64,000 bases of DNA, taken from positions 1 through 64,000 of the forward strand of contig NZ_ALVZ01000231.1 in NCBI RefSeq assembly GCF_000332055.1. The letters are read 5' to 3'. Below the pieces are notes generated by a model. That model did no database searches and was not told where the DNA came from. It saw nothing but the letters and a program-made list of their open reading frames with translations. A program made the translations under genes and the position numbers. This DNA comes from Xenococcus sp. PCC 7305. Lineage in GTDB: Bacteria; Cyanobacteriota; Cyanobacteriia; Cyanobacteriales; Xenococcaceae. Positions 45,401 to 53,217 of the stretch are shown here, one piece after another. The stretch's first letter is position 1. Each line of letters starts with the position of its first letter.

Positions 45401-46742
45401 TACCGCCACCATTATTCTGTGCCCACCATTCGTAGAGCTCTTGCCAGGATGAACTGCCCTCACCATTATTCTGCGCCCACCATTCATAAAGTTCTTGCCA
45501 GGATGAACTGCCCCCGCCATTATTTTGCGCCCACCATTCATAGGTTTTCTTCATTAGATTACTCAGATCTTTGAAGAAGTCTTTCAATTCCTTATCATCA
45601 AGGTTTTCTAAGTCTGAACCGGAGCTATTATCAACTGAAGAGCTATCTTCTGTAGGGTTATTATCTAAATAGGCGTTTTCTAGCTCGCCAATTAATTCCA
45701 GGGAAGATACCGGAACATCAGCATGCTCTTCTAAATACTCTACTGACAAGCCTAGTTTATCAGCCAGTTGAACCTTAGCTTGAGCCAGTAAAACTTCTAA
45801 ACTTTCACTGGCAAATAAATCTTCAACATTTTCGGCTTCTGAGCTCAAATCGTAACCCATCAGATCAAAAGCTAGGACATCTAAGTCGGTAATTGATACT
45901 CGTTCTTGATACCAAAGAGTGGGGTCCATAATGCCCAAAGGGTCATAGCGTCTTTCCCAATGACTGGCTTGGAAACCATCCCCTTTTTTGCCTGTGGACA
46001 TTTTGGCACTTAAGGTTTCTCCTCCGTCGGTAGAAAACCAAGCTGTTTCCCCAATAGATAGGTCATTTACTTTCCCATCAGGATTCTCTTGAGCTAGACT
46101 TCCTGCCGAAAAACGAAATAAATCTAGAGGAGAAAAGTTACTGAGTTCTGTCCGACCGGAATGGAGAGTTTCTTCTTGGAGTGAAAAGTCTAAACTGCTA
46201 GTAAATCCGAGAATATGTCCTGTTTCGTGAAGGGCTACACTCAAAAAATCTAAAGTATCTTCCTCTCCTTCAGAGTCGCGCAAATAATTAAAATCCCAGG
46301 CAAAATCCTGGTTCATCATAATTGTGCCATCGATGAAATTTTCTGATTCATCTAGAACATAGCGATCTAAACTAATAGCCTCAGTCATGCCCAAAGCCTT
46401 GGCTAAAGCAGTGGTTAATTTTAATTTGGTGTTGCCGCCAACTAGATCTCCATCAAGCAAAAAATCGATCGTGTTGCCTTTTTGTAGAGCATTGAAGGCC
46501 ATTTGATCTTCTATTGAGGTGATATCTGCTTCATAATATTCTAGAAATAAAGCGTAATGCTGTTCATGAAATTCAGGAATTGCCCCACCAATAACATTGG
46601 AATTCAGTTGGTCGGTGGTTTTGGCTAAGATATTAACTTCTACATCGTCGGCGAATAATTTACCCCAAATAATGGATGCGATTTCGTAACCAATCATTTG
46701 TTCGAAACTGACATCTGGGGTATAAACAAAATTTATTTTCAT
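42402..46742 (-). CDS. Giant RTX exoprotein: metalloprotease, Trp-rich repeats, CBM-like and C-type lectin domains
   Basis: A 1446-residue protein without a signal peptide, as expected for type I secretion. Order of parts: a zinc-metalloprotease-like domain (1-300) with HETGHILGF (172-180) and the later GIMDP Met-turn; five tandem copies of an 18-residue unit YEWWAQNNGGGSSSWQEL (about 401-490); RTX nonapeptides (about 515-680); two CBM6/35-like domains starting RIEAEDLSWSGNY and TVEAESLSWSGNY; a short RTX block; a C-type-lectin-like domain (FWIGLTDQETEGQWQWTNGE); and a final RTX and C-terminal secretion region. The design suggests a calcium-dependent surface or released protease that binds glycans. 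No type I transporter genes are in the window. Confidence 0.9.
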   Translation of the reverse strand: MKINFVYTPDVSFEQMIGYEIASIIWGKLFADDVEVNILAKTTDQLNSNVIGGAIPEFHEQHYALFLEYYEADITSIEDQMAFNALQKGNTIDFLLDGDLVGGNTKLKLTTALAKALGMTEAISLDRYVLDESENFIDGTIMMNQDFAWDFNYLRDSEGEEDTLDFLSVALHETGHILGFTSSLDFSLQEETLHSGRTELSNFSPLDLFRFSAGSLAQENPDGKVNDLSIGETAWFSTDGGETLSAKMSTGKKGDGFQASHWERRYDPLGIMDPTLWYQERVSITDLDVLAFDLMGYDLSSEAENVEDLFASESLEVLLAQAKVQLADKLGLSVEYLEEHADVPVSSLELIGELENAYLDNNPTEDSSSVDNSSGSDLENLDDKELKDFFKDLSNLMKKTYEWWAQNNGGGSSSWQELYEWWAQNNGEGSSSWQELYEWWAQNNGGGSSSWQELYEWWAQNNDGGSSAWQELYEWWSQDNDGEGSWWQEVFFASQDDGNWEDVELPGASDSKEVGANYYKEITGGNDDDIIGGDLSDDEINAKQGDDLIDGAEGHDTIKGGAGFDTIFGFDGNDSIMGGEGDDVISGESDNDVLLGEAGADVLMGGDHDDYLDGGAGRDFLSGNTGHDVLIGGTEDDALEGGAGKDLLVGGAGEDIGNGGSGDDFIFGDGYSESFNHNLGDDLSNLKQIFDPANTENAEVTANTNGNDNETDSMVAGQNPIRIEAEDLSWSGNYKVMKKNFASGGRLIKNKNNNQAIAGTTTFTGETGTYKIIIGYHDIDLKTGEIQFKLNDNLIDSWQLNKDIDGNKPSSENFTTHTIENISLTKNQFFTIQNIVSSDKGGEGSLDYIEFVPVVDLIATNNLVLGQDPITVEAESLSWSGNYRATNKGYASGGGLIQNNTNDQWIAGEDVFTGKTGVYDIVIGYHDIEIDNGTIQFQVNNTQIDSWDLSQNLHTDILAAGNFTTHRISNVSLNNNDSFTLRSMVNESYYGEGSLDYVKFILVENPESKDSRDSSPEDIDSPPEAISITPEFELGLNSDVLRGGAGNDGIDGGEGNDMIFGEDELNDSSNITPPLIENALHYGHSSYILSQAGTWEEAQAEAQSYGGNLVTINDAGEEQWLVDNFGFDQNGNFVNEAFWIGLTDQETEGQWQWTNGEAMTYNNQSSYSHIANNEDYGVINLYEVALNTSWWSNNQTHYSTEWGAESLTADYSWNGTAWLAPEGHRGIIEIDWSSVGGNDTIFGGNGDDQVYGNTGNDVIYGDDLSTSISVEFVSTGDSATSSIETYNDNIFGNGGHDIIKGGAGDDVINGTDGIVAGRLERDTLEGGAGADKFILGDGTKAFYATGGAQDYVVIQDFNSSEDTVQLFGVAGDYQKIQQGNNIHITRNGDLVAILENNNTLSINGSGDWQTTPYLSTFNGSSDLATILGVYSTLDLNDSAFEYVRTV
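45273..45542 (-). repeat. Five 54-bp tandem repeats encoding Trp-rich units
   Basis: Exactly five 54-bp units in the RTX gene encode YEWWAQNN-type 18-mers. The inner copies are nearly identical at the DNA level, so recent expansion or gene conversion is likely. The antisense frames of this array create spurious ORFs. Confidence 0.92.
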
Positions 46743-47039
46743 TATTCTGTATTCTCAAATCCTATTGCGACCAATAACAATAGATGAATTGCTATCGATT
46801 TTCTGCGTCAATCCAATGCTAAAAACAGGTAGATTGATTTAGGCAAAGCTAACTTGAATTCTTCGTGAAATCATTGTGAATTTTGAGCGGTGTTGTAACG
46901 AGATTCCTAAGCTCGAATTCTGCAATATTAGATAATAGTTAATTGCTATGTTTATTGAGGTATTTCAATCAAGATGCTCGCATTGACAAATATCAGTGTA
47001 ATTGGTGATACTTTGAGGTATATATGGTTCTAATCAAAA

Positions 47040-48218
47040 ATGCTTGCAGAAATTAAAGATCTTGCCGAAAATCTTGCACCGAGATTAATTGAAATTCGTC
47101 GTCATCTCCATTCCCATCCCGAATTAAGTGGTGAAGAGTATCAAACGTCAGCTTATGTCGCAGGGGTTTTATCTTCCTGCGGTTTGCATGTTACTGAGTC
47201 TGTGGGCAAAACAGGTGTTATGGGTGAATTATCGGGAAATAACGCGGATCATCGAACATTAGCAATTCGGACTGATATGGATGCTCTGCCCATTCAAGAA
47301 ATAACCAACCGAGAATTTGCTTCTCGCAATCCTGGGGTAATGCATGCTTGTGGCCATGATGTTCATACGACGTTAGGTTTGGGGACTGCGATGGTTTTAT
47401 CTCAATTATCCGAAGCCTTACCAGGAAATATGCGTTTTTTGTTTCAACCAGCCGAAGAAATTGCTAAAGGCGCAAGATGGATGGTTGATGAGGGGGCAAT
47501 GTCGGGAGTCAATGCAATTTTTGGAGTTCATGTTTTTCCTTCCATTCCTGGGAAAACTGTTGGTATTCGTTACGGGGCCTTGACTGCGGCGGCTGATGAT
47601 TTGGAGATTATTATTGAGGGAGAATCGGGTCATGGGGCCAGACCTCACCAAGCTATTGATGCGATTTGGATTGCTTCTCAAGTGATTACAACTTTGCAAC
47701 AAGCTATTAGTCGTACCCAAAATTCTTTGCATCCTGTGGTTTTAACTATCGGTGAAATCTCAGGGGGGAGAGCACCGAATGTAATTGCCGATCGCGTTAG
47801 GATGCTGGGCACGGTGCGTTCTTTGCATCCTGATAGTTATGCGAGTCTTCCTAATTGGATCGAAAATATTGTCACCAATATCTGTGATACCTATGGTGCA
47901 AAATGCCAAGTCAACTATCATCGGGCTGTGCCTTCGGTTCAAAATGACGCTAAACTGACTCAGATTTTGGAATCTGCCTGTCGAGAAGCTTGGGGAAATG
48001 AGCAGGTGCAGATTATTAATGAACCATCTCTGGGGGCAGAGGATTTTTCTGTATATTTGGAGAAGGTTCCTGGTTGCATGTTTCGCTTGGGAGTTGGCAT
48101 AGCAGAACAAAAAAATTATCCTCTGCATCATCCTCGGTTTGATGTTGATGAAGCTGCGATCGTCACAGGAGTTGTGGCTTTAGCCTATACTGCGTATAAG
48201 TATTATCAAGCTAAATAA
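47040..48218 (+). CDS. M20 family amidohydrolase
   Basis: A 392-residue zinc-dependent amidohydrolase of the M20D type (hippurate/IAA-amino-acid/N-acyl-amino-acid hydrolases). Metal-site motifs are complete: RTDMDALPIQE, MHACGHDVHTT, FQPAEEIAKGA with the catalytic Glu pair, and the late GAEDFSVYL. The dimerisation lid lies at about 185-300. Likely cytosolic and likely to release an amino acid from an N-acyl conjugate; the substrate is not determined. The 297-bp gap before it shows no feature. Confidence 0.92.
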   Translation: MLAEIKDLAENLAPRLIEIRRHLHSHPELSGEEYQTSAYVAGVLSSCGLHVTESVGKTGVMGELSGNNADHRTLAIRTDMDALPIQEITNREFASRNPGVMHACGHDVHTTLGLGTAMVLSQLSEALPGNMRFLFQPAEEIAKGARWMVDEGAMSGVNAIFGVHVFPSIPGKTVGIRYGALTAAADDLEIIIEGESGHGARPHQAIDAIWIASQVITTLQQAISRTQNSLHPVVLTIGEISGGRAPNVIADRVRMLGTVRSLHPDSYASLPNWIENIVTNICDTYGAKCQVNYHRAVPSVQNDAKLTQILESACREAWGNEQVQIINEPSLGAEDFSVYLEKVPGCMFRLGVGIAEQKNYPLHHPRFDVDEAAIVTGVVALAYTAYKYYQAK

Positions 48219-48314
48219 TTAGTTTAATCTTAACTTTCAACTTTCTTGAAGCACAAAATCAAGTTTTTGGCTATATTGGCTATATTTTAGTTAGAGCTTT
48301 AATAGGTGAAAGTT

Positions 48315-49043
48315 ATGATTTTTAGACAACTGTTTGATAAAGAATCTAGTACCTATACCTATCTCGTAGCTGATCCTGCAACAAGAGAAGCTGCTTTGGT
48401 TGATCCTGTGTTGGAACAAGTAGAACGGGACCTCCAACTGATCAGAGAACTAAACTTGGCTCTCAAATTTTGTTTAGAAACCCATATTCATGCTGATCAT
48501 ATTACTGGAACAGGGAAATTAAGAAAACTAACTGGCTGTCAGGGGATTGTTCCTGTGAATGCCCAGGTAAATTGTGCTGACTATTGTGTTCAGGATGGTG
48601 AAATTGTCACTTTGGGCAAAATTGCTATTAAAGCCTACGAGACTCCTGGTCATACCGACAGTCATATGGCTTATTTGGTCAATGGCGATCGCATTTTGAC
48701 TGGAGATGCGATGTTTATTCGTGGATGTGGACGCACTGATTTCCAGAGCGGCGATCCTGGAGCGCTTTATGATTCGGTGACGCAAAAGCTTTTCACGTTA
48801 CCTGATGAAACTTTAGTTTATCCAGCCCATGATTATCGTGGCTGTACTGTATCGACAATTGGCGAAGAGAAGAAATGGAATCCTCGATTTGTGGGACGCG
48901 ATCTCAGCGGAGCTGAGGCACTGCGTGATCGCGATAATTTTATCAAATTTATGAATAATCTCCATCTTCAAATGCCGAAAAAGATGATGGAAGCGGTTCC
49001 TGCCAATCAAGACTGTGGAATGGTTCCTGCTATAGTTGCATAA
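48315..49043 (+). CDS. ETHE1-like persulfide dioxygenase / MBL-fold hydrolase
   Basis: A 242-residue metallo-beta-lactamase-fold protein. THIHADHITG carries the HxHxDH motif with a single-metal ETHE1-like environment (YETPGHTDSHMAYLV, ILTGDAMFIRGCGRTDFQ, VYPAHDYRG). These match sulfur dioxygenases better than glyoxalase II. The role would be oxidation of glutathione persulfide. I start at ATG 48315 with GGTGA upstream; GTG 48306 is an alternative. The neighbouring monothiol glutaredoxin and BolA fit a thiol/Fe-S context. Confidence 0.88.
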   Translation: MIFRQLFDKESSTYTYLVADPATREAALVDPVLEQVERDLQLIRELNLALKFCLETHIHADHITGTGKLRKLTGCQGIVPVNAQVNCADYCVQDGEIVTLGKIAIKAYETPGHTDSHMAYLVNGDRILTGDAMFIRGCGRTDFQSGDPGALYDSVTQKLFTLPDETLVYPAHDYRGCTVSTIGEEKKWNPRFVGRDLSGAEALRDRDNFIKFMNNLHLQMPKKMMEAVPANQDCGMVPAIVA

Positions 49044-49059
49044 GCTAAAAGAAAAGCTA

Positions 49060-49084
49060 GGGTGGGCATTGTAGTCGCCCACCC
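49060..49084. terminator. Shared terminator hairpin between convergent genes
   Basis: GGGTGGGC (49060-49067) and GCCCACCC (49077-49084) form an 8-bp GC-rich stem with a 9-nt loop. On the minus strand it is followed by TAGCTTTTCTTTT, so it suits grxD best, and it lies directly after the ETHE1-like gene too. Confidence 0.65.
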
Positions 49085-49093
49085 CAATGATGA

Positions 49094-49417
49094 TTAAGAA
49101 GCTAAAGCTACTTCAACCATTTCTTGTAACTCGCCGCTCTGGTACATTTCAATCGCGATATCAGAGCCGCCGAGAAACTCCCCATTGACGTAAATTTGAG
49201 GAATAGTTGGCCAGTTAGAATATTCTTTGACCCCCTGACGAATTTCAGGATCTGCTAAAACATCTACTGTTTCAAAAGGGACTCCCAATGTATTAAAAAT
49301 TTGGACTACATTGTTCGAGAAACCGCATTGAGGCATTAATTTTGACCCTTTCATGAATATTAAGACTTTATTGTCTGTAACCAATTGGTCAAGTTTTGCT
49401 TTGAGTTCTGGTGTCAT
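49094..49417 (-). CDS. grxD: Monothiol glutaredoxin (CGFS type)
   Basis: A 107-residue glutaredoxin with the class II active site CGFS in KLMPQCGFSNN. Also present are the WPTIPQIYVNGEFLGGSD segment that includes the cis-Pro and the glutathione-binding GGSD. CGFS glutaredoxins carry 2Fe-2S clusters and pair with BolA proteins, and a bolA gene lies 50 bp upstream on the same strand. The two probably form one transcript and one heterodimer. Confidence 0.96.
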   Translation of the reverse strand: MTPELKAKLDQLVTDNKVLIFMKGSKLMPQCGFSNNVVQIFNTLGVPFETVDVLADPEIRQGVKEYSNWPTIPQIYVNGEFLGGSDIAIEMYQSGELQEMVEVALAS

Positions 49418-49461
49418 GGTTAATAATTTTATTCCTGTTAAATGTTTACTGAAAACTCTAC

Positions 49462-49489
49462 TAACTGTTAACTGCCAACTGCTAACTGA
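49462..49489. repeat. Heptamer repeat overlapping the bolA 3' end
   Basis: TAACTGT, TAACTGC, CAACTGC and TAACTGA in tandem. The last BolA codons (including QLAVGS) and its stop are formed by this array. Confidence 0.8.
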
Positions 49490-49716
49490 TAAGTTTTGGG
49501 TGTATAGGTTTTTAAGGATAAAGCATGAATTGCTTCGGATGCCATTGCTTCCTGGACGGCAGCATAGACCATTTGATGTTGTCTAACTTTCGGCTTGCCA
49601 TCAAATTCACCAGATACTATGATCGCTTCAAAATGCTCCCCATCACCAGTCACTTGGACTTCCGCGTCGGGAAATTTTGTTTGAATCATGCTTTCTACCT
49701 GTTGGGGGCTGATCAT
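49468..49716 (-). CDS. BolA family protein
   Basis: An 82-residue BolA protein with the FVDGEHFEAIIVSGEF-like core (here GDGEHFEAIIVSGEFDG), the KPKVRQHQMVY helix-turn and the HALSLKTYTP end. The conserved His residues that help bind the 2Fe-2S cluster with CGFS glutaredoxin are present. The final six to eight residues come from a heptamer array and are probably not functional. It is upstream of grxD. Confidence 0.94.
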   Translation of the reverse strand: MISPQQVESMIQTKFPDAEVQVTGDGEHFEAIIVSGEFDGKPKVRQHQMVYAAVQEAMASEAIHALSLKTYTPKTYQLAVGS

Positions 49717-49898
49717 AAAGACTCCAAAATCGGTTGATTACTCTTATACATCATTCTATAAGAAATCAAGGAATGAAAGGAATGAGAAACGTCCTAAAGG
49801 ATACTGCGATCTATTAAGGAACAAGAAAATTTTTTCTGATATTTCTTTTGCCCTTGCACCGCTCTACCCGAAGGGTCTCTGCCATCTGCCATCAAATT

Positions 49899-50480
49899 CT
49901 ATTGACTTGAATTCGATGTGGAGTAGGGATCTTCCACAAAGCCAATTTCAAAAAGTTGCTGATAAGATTTAGTTCCTAAATCGCTGGTCGGGTTTTGGGA
50001 GCGGATAACTTGGATCAGTAGAGGCACCGATAATTCTGGTTTTTCTTGTGCTCGATGAACCAAGGCTAATTTATAGGTTGCTTCGTCCCGTAGTTGTCCT
50101 GTTTCTAAGGCTTTATCTCTCTGCTCTTGGGCAATGCGATTTTCGATTCCAGAAAAACTTTCTGATAGTTGGAGGTAAAAATTTGACAGTTGATTAAACA
50201 CTTGACGAGCTGCTTGCAGTTTCTCAACCGCAAGGTCATATTGTTGCTTATCAATAGCATCACTTGCTTCTGACATTAGCTTTTGACCTCCCTGCAAGCT
50301 AAGAAGACTATCTGATTGGTATGGAGTCGTGACTTCTGCGGGTTCTGTTGTAGTGGGAGAATCTGTTGTGGTTAGGGTAGATTCTTGGGCTATTGCAGGA
50401 AGAGTTGAGATGACGCCCCAAGCTAATGATAATGACAATAGGGAAGTTATTTTAGTACGCATAATACTGGGAATAATCAT
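49899..50480 (-). CDS. Exported helical (TPR-like) protein
   Basis: A 193-residue protein with a signal peptide (core LLSLSLAWGVISTLPAIAQ) whose natural start may be the internal ATG at 50462 (MRTKITSLL). The mature part has a Thr-rich linker, then helices with QQYDLAVEKLQAARQVFNQL and further TPR-like pairs. No catalytic motif is seen. Probably periplasmic; function unknown. Confidence 0.75.
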   Translation of the reverse strand: MIIPSIMRTKITSLLSLSLAWGVISTLPAIAQESTLTTTDSPTTTEPAEVTTPYQSDSLLSLQGGQKLMSEASDAIDKQQYDLAVEKLQAARQVFNQLSNFYLQLSESFSGIENRIAQEQRDKALETGQLRDEATYKLALVHRAQEKPELSVPLLIQVIRSQNPTSDLGTKSYQQLFEIGFVEDPYSTSNSSQ

Positions 50481-50597
50481 GGTTTAGCTTTTTCTATTGA
50501 AGATTAAATATTACTTAGGGTTTTGGGTATCTTATCATTTTCAAGATAAAGATTGTCCGAATTATAAATCATGAATTTAAAAATATGAATTATAAAA

Positions 50598-52031
50598 ATG
50601 TCGATAATAGAGTCAAAAGGAAATAAAAAAGTGAAAAAATTTTCGACTTATCTTATTTTAGTTGTTTTGCCCTTTTCTTTATTCTTTAATGGTTGTAAGC
50701 CGGATTCTCTTATGACCGAATTATTGCCTCAAGATCCCAGTTTTGAAGTTTATTTTAATCATCGAAATATTGGTGAGGTAACTTATCGCGATCCCTATCG
50801 AAAAATTGCTCATGGCGGAGATAATTTAGAGGCGGTTATTATAGAGGCCATTAATAATGCTAATGTTAGTATTGATCTCGCAGTTCAAGAGTTGCAATTA
50901 CCAGAAATTGCTTTGGCTTTGGCAGAGCGTTATCGCACAGGAATTCGAGTTAGAGTAGTTCTAGAAAATCAGTATAGTCGTTCTTTAAGTGATTTGAGTG
51001 GTCAAGAAATTGCGACTTTAACAGAGAGAGAACGCGATCGCTATAAACAATATTTTCAACTCATAGATATTAATCAAGATGGGGATCTCTCTCAGCAAGA
51101 AATAAATTCCCGTGATGCTTTAGTGATTTTGAGAAATGCCGGAATTCCCATAATTGATGATACAGAAGACGGCTCTAAGGGTAGTGGTTTAATGCACCAT
51201 AAGTTTATGGTAATTGACAACAAAACTGTGGTTACTGGTTCGGCTAATTTTACCCTTAGTGGTATTCATGGGGATTATAGTAATTCTGCAACTAGAGGCA
51301 ATGTTAATAATTTACTCAAGATTAGTAATGCTCAAGTCGCTAATTTATTTGCAGAAGAATTTAATTATATGTGGGGTGATGGGGAAGGAGGAGATGAGGA
51401 TAGTGAGTTTGGCATTGATAAGATTTGGCGATCGCCTAAAACAATTTATTGGGATAATACAGCTGTTACTGTGCAGTTTTCTCCTACTTCTAAGACTCAA
51501 GATTGGTTCAATAGTACTAATGGTTTAATTGGTAAAACTCTTAGCGAAGCTAATTCTGCTGTTGATTTGGCTTTGTTTGTTTTTAGTGAACAGAAACTAG
51601 CTGATATTCTAGAGAAAAAGCGAGAATCTGGAGTTGAGATTCGGGCGTTAATAGATCGAGGTTTTGCCTTCCGTTACTATAGTGAAGGTTTAGATATGTT
51701 GGGTGTTGCCTTGAGTAACAAGTGCAAATATGAAAAAGAGAATAATCCGTGGAATAATCCAATCAATGATGTGGGAATTGCTGATTTGGCCAGAGGAGAT
51801 AAATTACATCATAAGTTTGCGATTGTAGATGGCAATATTATTATCGCAGGTTCGCAAAATTGGTCTAATACAGCGAATGTTAACAATGATGAGACAGTTT
51901 TAATTATTCAAAATTCTACTGTTGCGGCTCATTTTCAACAAGAATTCAATAGTTTGTACCGCAGCTCTATCTTAGGATTGTCCCAGAGAATTGAGAATAA
52001 AATCCAAAAGGATCAACAAAAATGCAAGTAG
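50598..52031 (+). CDS. Phospholipase D family lipoprotein with an EF-hand-like insert
   Basis: A 477-residue PLD-superfamily protein with two catalytic motifs, HHKFMVIDNKTVVTGSAN and HHKFAIVDGNIIIAGSQN (HxKxxxxD with the downstream GSxN), so the active site is complete. The signal and lipobox (FFNGC, Cys33) place it on the periplasmic face of a membrane. Between the strands of the first half it carries DINQDGDLSQQE, a canonical calcium-binding EF-hand loop. Members include phospholipases and nucleases such as Nuc/EndA-like enzymes; the substrate is unknown. Calcium control is an inference. Confidence 0.9.
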   Translation: MSIIESKGNKKVKKFSTYLILVVLPFSLFFNGCKPDSLMTELLPQDPSFEVYFNHRNIGEVTYRDPYRKIAHGGDNLEAVIIEAINNANVSIDLAVQELQLPEIALALAERYRTGIRVRVVLENQYSRSLSDLSGQEIATLTERERDRYKQYFQLIDINQDGDLSQQEINSRDALVILRNAGIPIIDDTEDGSKGSGLMHHKFMVIDNKTVVTGSANFTLSGIHGDYSNSATRGNVNNLLKISNAQVANLFAEEFNYMWGDGEGGDEDSEFGIDKIWRSPKTIYWDNTAVTVQFSPTSKTQDWFNSTNGLIGKTLSEANSAVDLALFVFSEQKLADILEKKRESGVEIRALIDRGFAFRYYSEGLDMLGVALSNKCKYEKENNPWNNPINDVGIADLARGDKLHHKFAIVDGNIIIAGSQNWSNTANVNNDETVLIIQNSTVAAHFQQEFNSLYRSSILGLSQRIENKIQKDQQKCK

Positions 52032-52142
52032 GTAATTATAGAAATTACCCAGTAATTAAAAGTATACGAATAACAGTATCAATTTTCTGATTAGTTTTCT
52101 CAATCTATATTGATTTTGTGGCATTCCTAATGACAGTAATTT

Positions 52143-53171
52143 TTACCGAGAAAATTGTAGTAGTTGATCGAAGATACTTTTATCCTGTATGGCTTGGAGT
52201 TCTACCTGCTCTAAAAGATCATGCCATTCATCAGCAAGGGTTTGATTATTGGGATCTAAATTTTGAGCTGCCACCAAAACTTCCACTGTGTTGTACCAAA
52301 TTCCGGCCTTGGCGTATTCCGTCGCCAATTGCACAGGAGAGTTCGCTAGCTCTTGTCGGTTAATATCCGTTTCTACTCTTTTGACCCAACCGGTAACTGC
52401 ATAATTGTCTGGCCTTAAAATCCCCTCTGGTTCAATGGGGGCAAAGTACCATAAATAGTTTTTCCTAAGTTCTAATTCCGGAGCCGAGTCGGGTATTTTA
52501 ATACTTATAATTCCACCGGAAATTGGAACTTTGACCATGGCGTGGTAATGAGAATTTCCAGCTTCATCTTGGATACTAAAAAATACTTCCTGAGCCCCAA
52601 TTGGCGGAAGATAGACGAAAAAAGTGGGATGAGTTGAGACTGTACGTCCATGCTTCGTTTTGGGAACTAGGGCGGTCAAAGCAAGTTCTTGACCTCTAAC
52701 TCCAGTTCCTACAGTGGTATTGGGGGCTGCATCTTGATCGGGAAGTTCAAATTCCACATCACCCCTGACTCCAGCTCCTACTGTGGTATCGGGGGCTGCA
52801 TCTTGATCGGGAAGTTCAAATTCTACATCACCTCTAACTCCACTACTTAAATTGGTCTTAGGAATCACTTCGCGATCGGGAAAAGCAAATTCCACATCAC
52901 CTCTAACTCCACTACCGACATTAGTCTTAGGACTAGAACTTTCGTCTGGCAAGGCAAACTGCACTTTTCCCCGAACACCTCCGCCAACACTAGTATCAGG
53001 GACAGGGTCGTCTGGAAGCTCAAATTCCAATGCGACCAGGCTCTTATGAGCTTCCTTAAAAGATAATTCTGCCATGGCAATATTCGCGGTGACCACGACA
53101 ATGATAGAAAAAGTTGTTCCTACAAGATTTTGCCAGCCGATCCTATTCATCTTGCAATTCCTTTGAGACAT
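52143..53171 (-). CDS. DUF928 protein with five 23-residue repeats
   Basis: A 342-residue exported protein. The signal region (about 10-34) is followed by five tandem units of the type FELPDQDAAPDTTVGAGVRG (about 49-161), then a DUF928 domain (LTALVPKTKHGRTVSTHPTFFVYLPP, LRKNYLWYFAPI). DUF928 proteins recur beside CHAT and haemagglutinin-type genes in cyanobacteria. Here it follows the CHAT gene by 46 bp on the same strand. Its role is unknown; the repeats could span the envelope or bind a partner. A downstream in-frame ATG (53150) is an alternative start. Confidence 0.85.
   Translation of the reverse strand: MSQRNCKMNRIGWQNLVGTTFSIIVVVTANIAMAELSFKEAHKSLVALEFELPDDPVPDTSVGGGVRGKVQFALPDESSSPKTNVGSGVRGDVEFAFPDREVIPKTNLSSGVRGDVEFELPDQDAAPDTTVGAGVRGDVEFELPDQDAAPNTTVGTGVRGQELALTALVPKTKHGRTVSTHPTFFVYLPPIGAQEVFFSIQDEAGNSHYHAMVKVPISGGIISIKIPDSAPELELRKNYLWYFAPIEPEGILRPDNYAVTGWVKRVETDINRQELANSPVQLATEYAKAGIWYNTVEVLVAAQNLDPNNQTLADEWHDLLEQVELQAIQDKSIFDQLLQFSR
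52690..53027 (-). repeat. Five 69-bp tandem repeats in the DUF928 gene
   Basis: Units of 23 codons (the first 22) with the consensus FELPD, PxTxVGxGVRGDVE. The two copies nearest the DUF928 domain are almost identical in DNA, which implies recent duplication. Confidence 0.9.
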
Positions 53172-53217
53172 GCTTTTATTCTAGTTTTTTTCTCCTTTCC
53201 AATTTCCCATTTTCTGT

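Noticed and set aside
45233..45541. 102-codon ORF with regular NGGRKIM repeats
   Set aside because: It is a shifted-frame reading of the 54-bp array in the RTX gene on the same strand.
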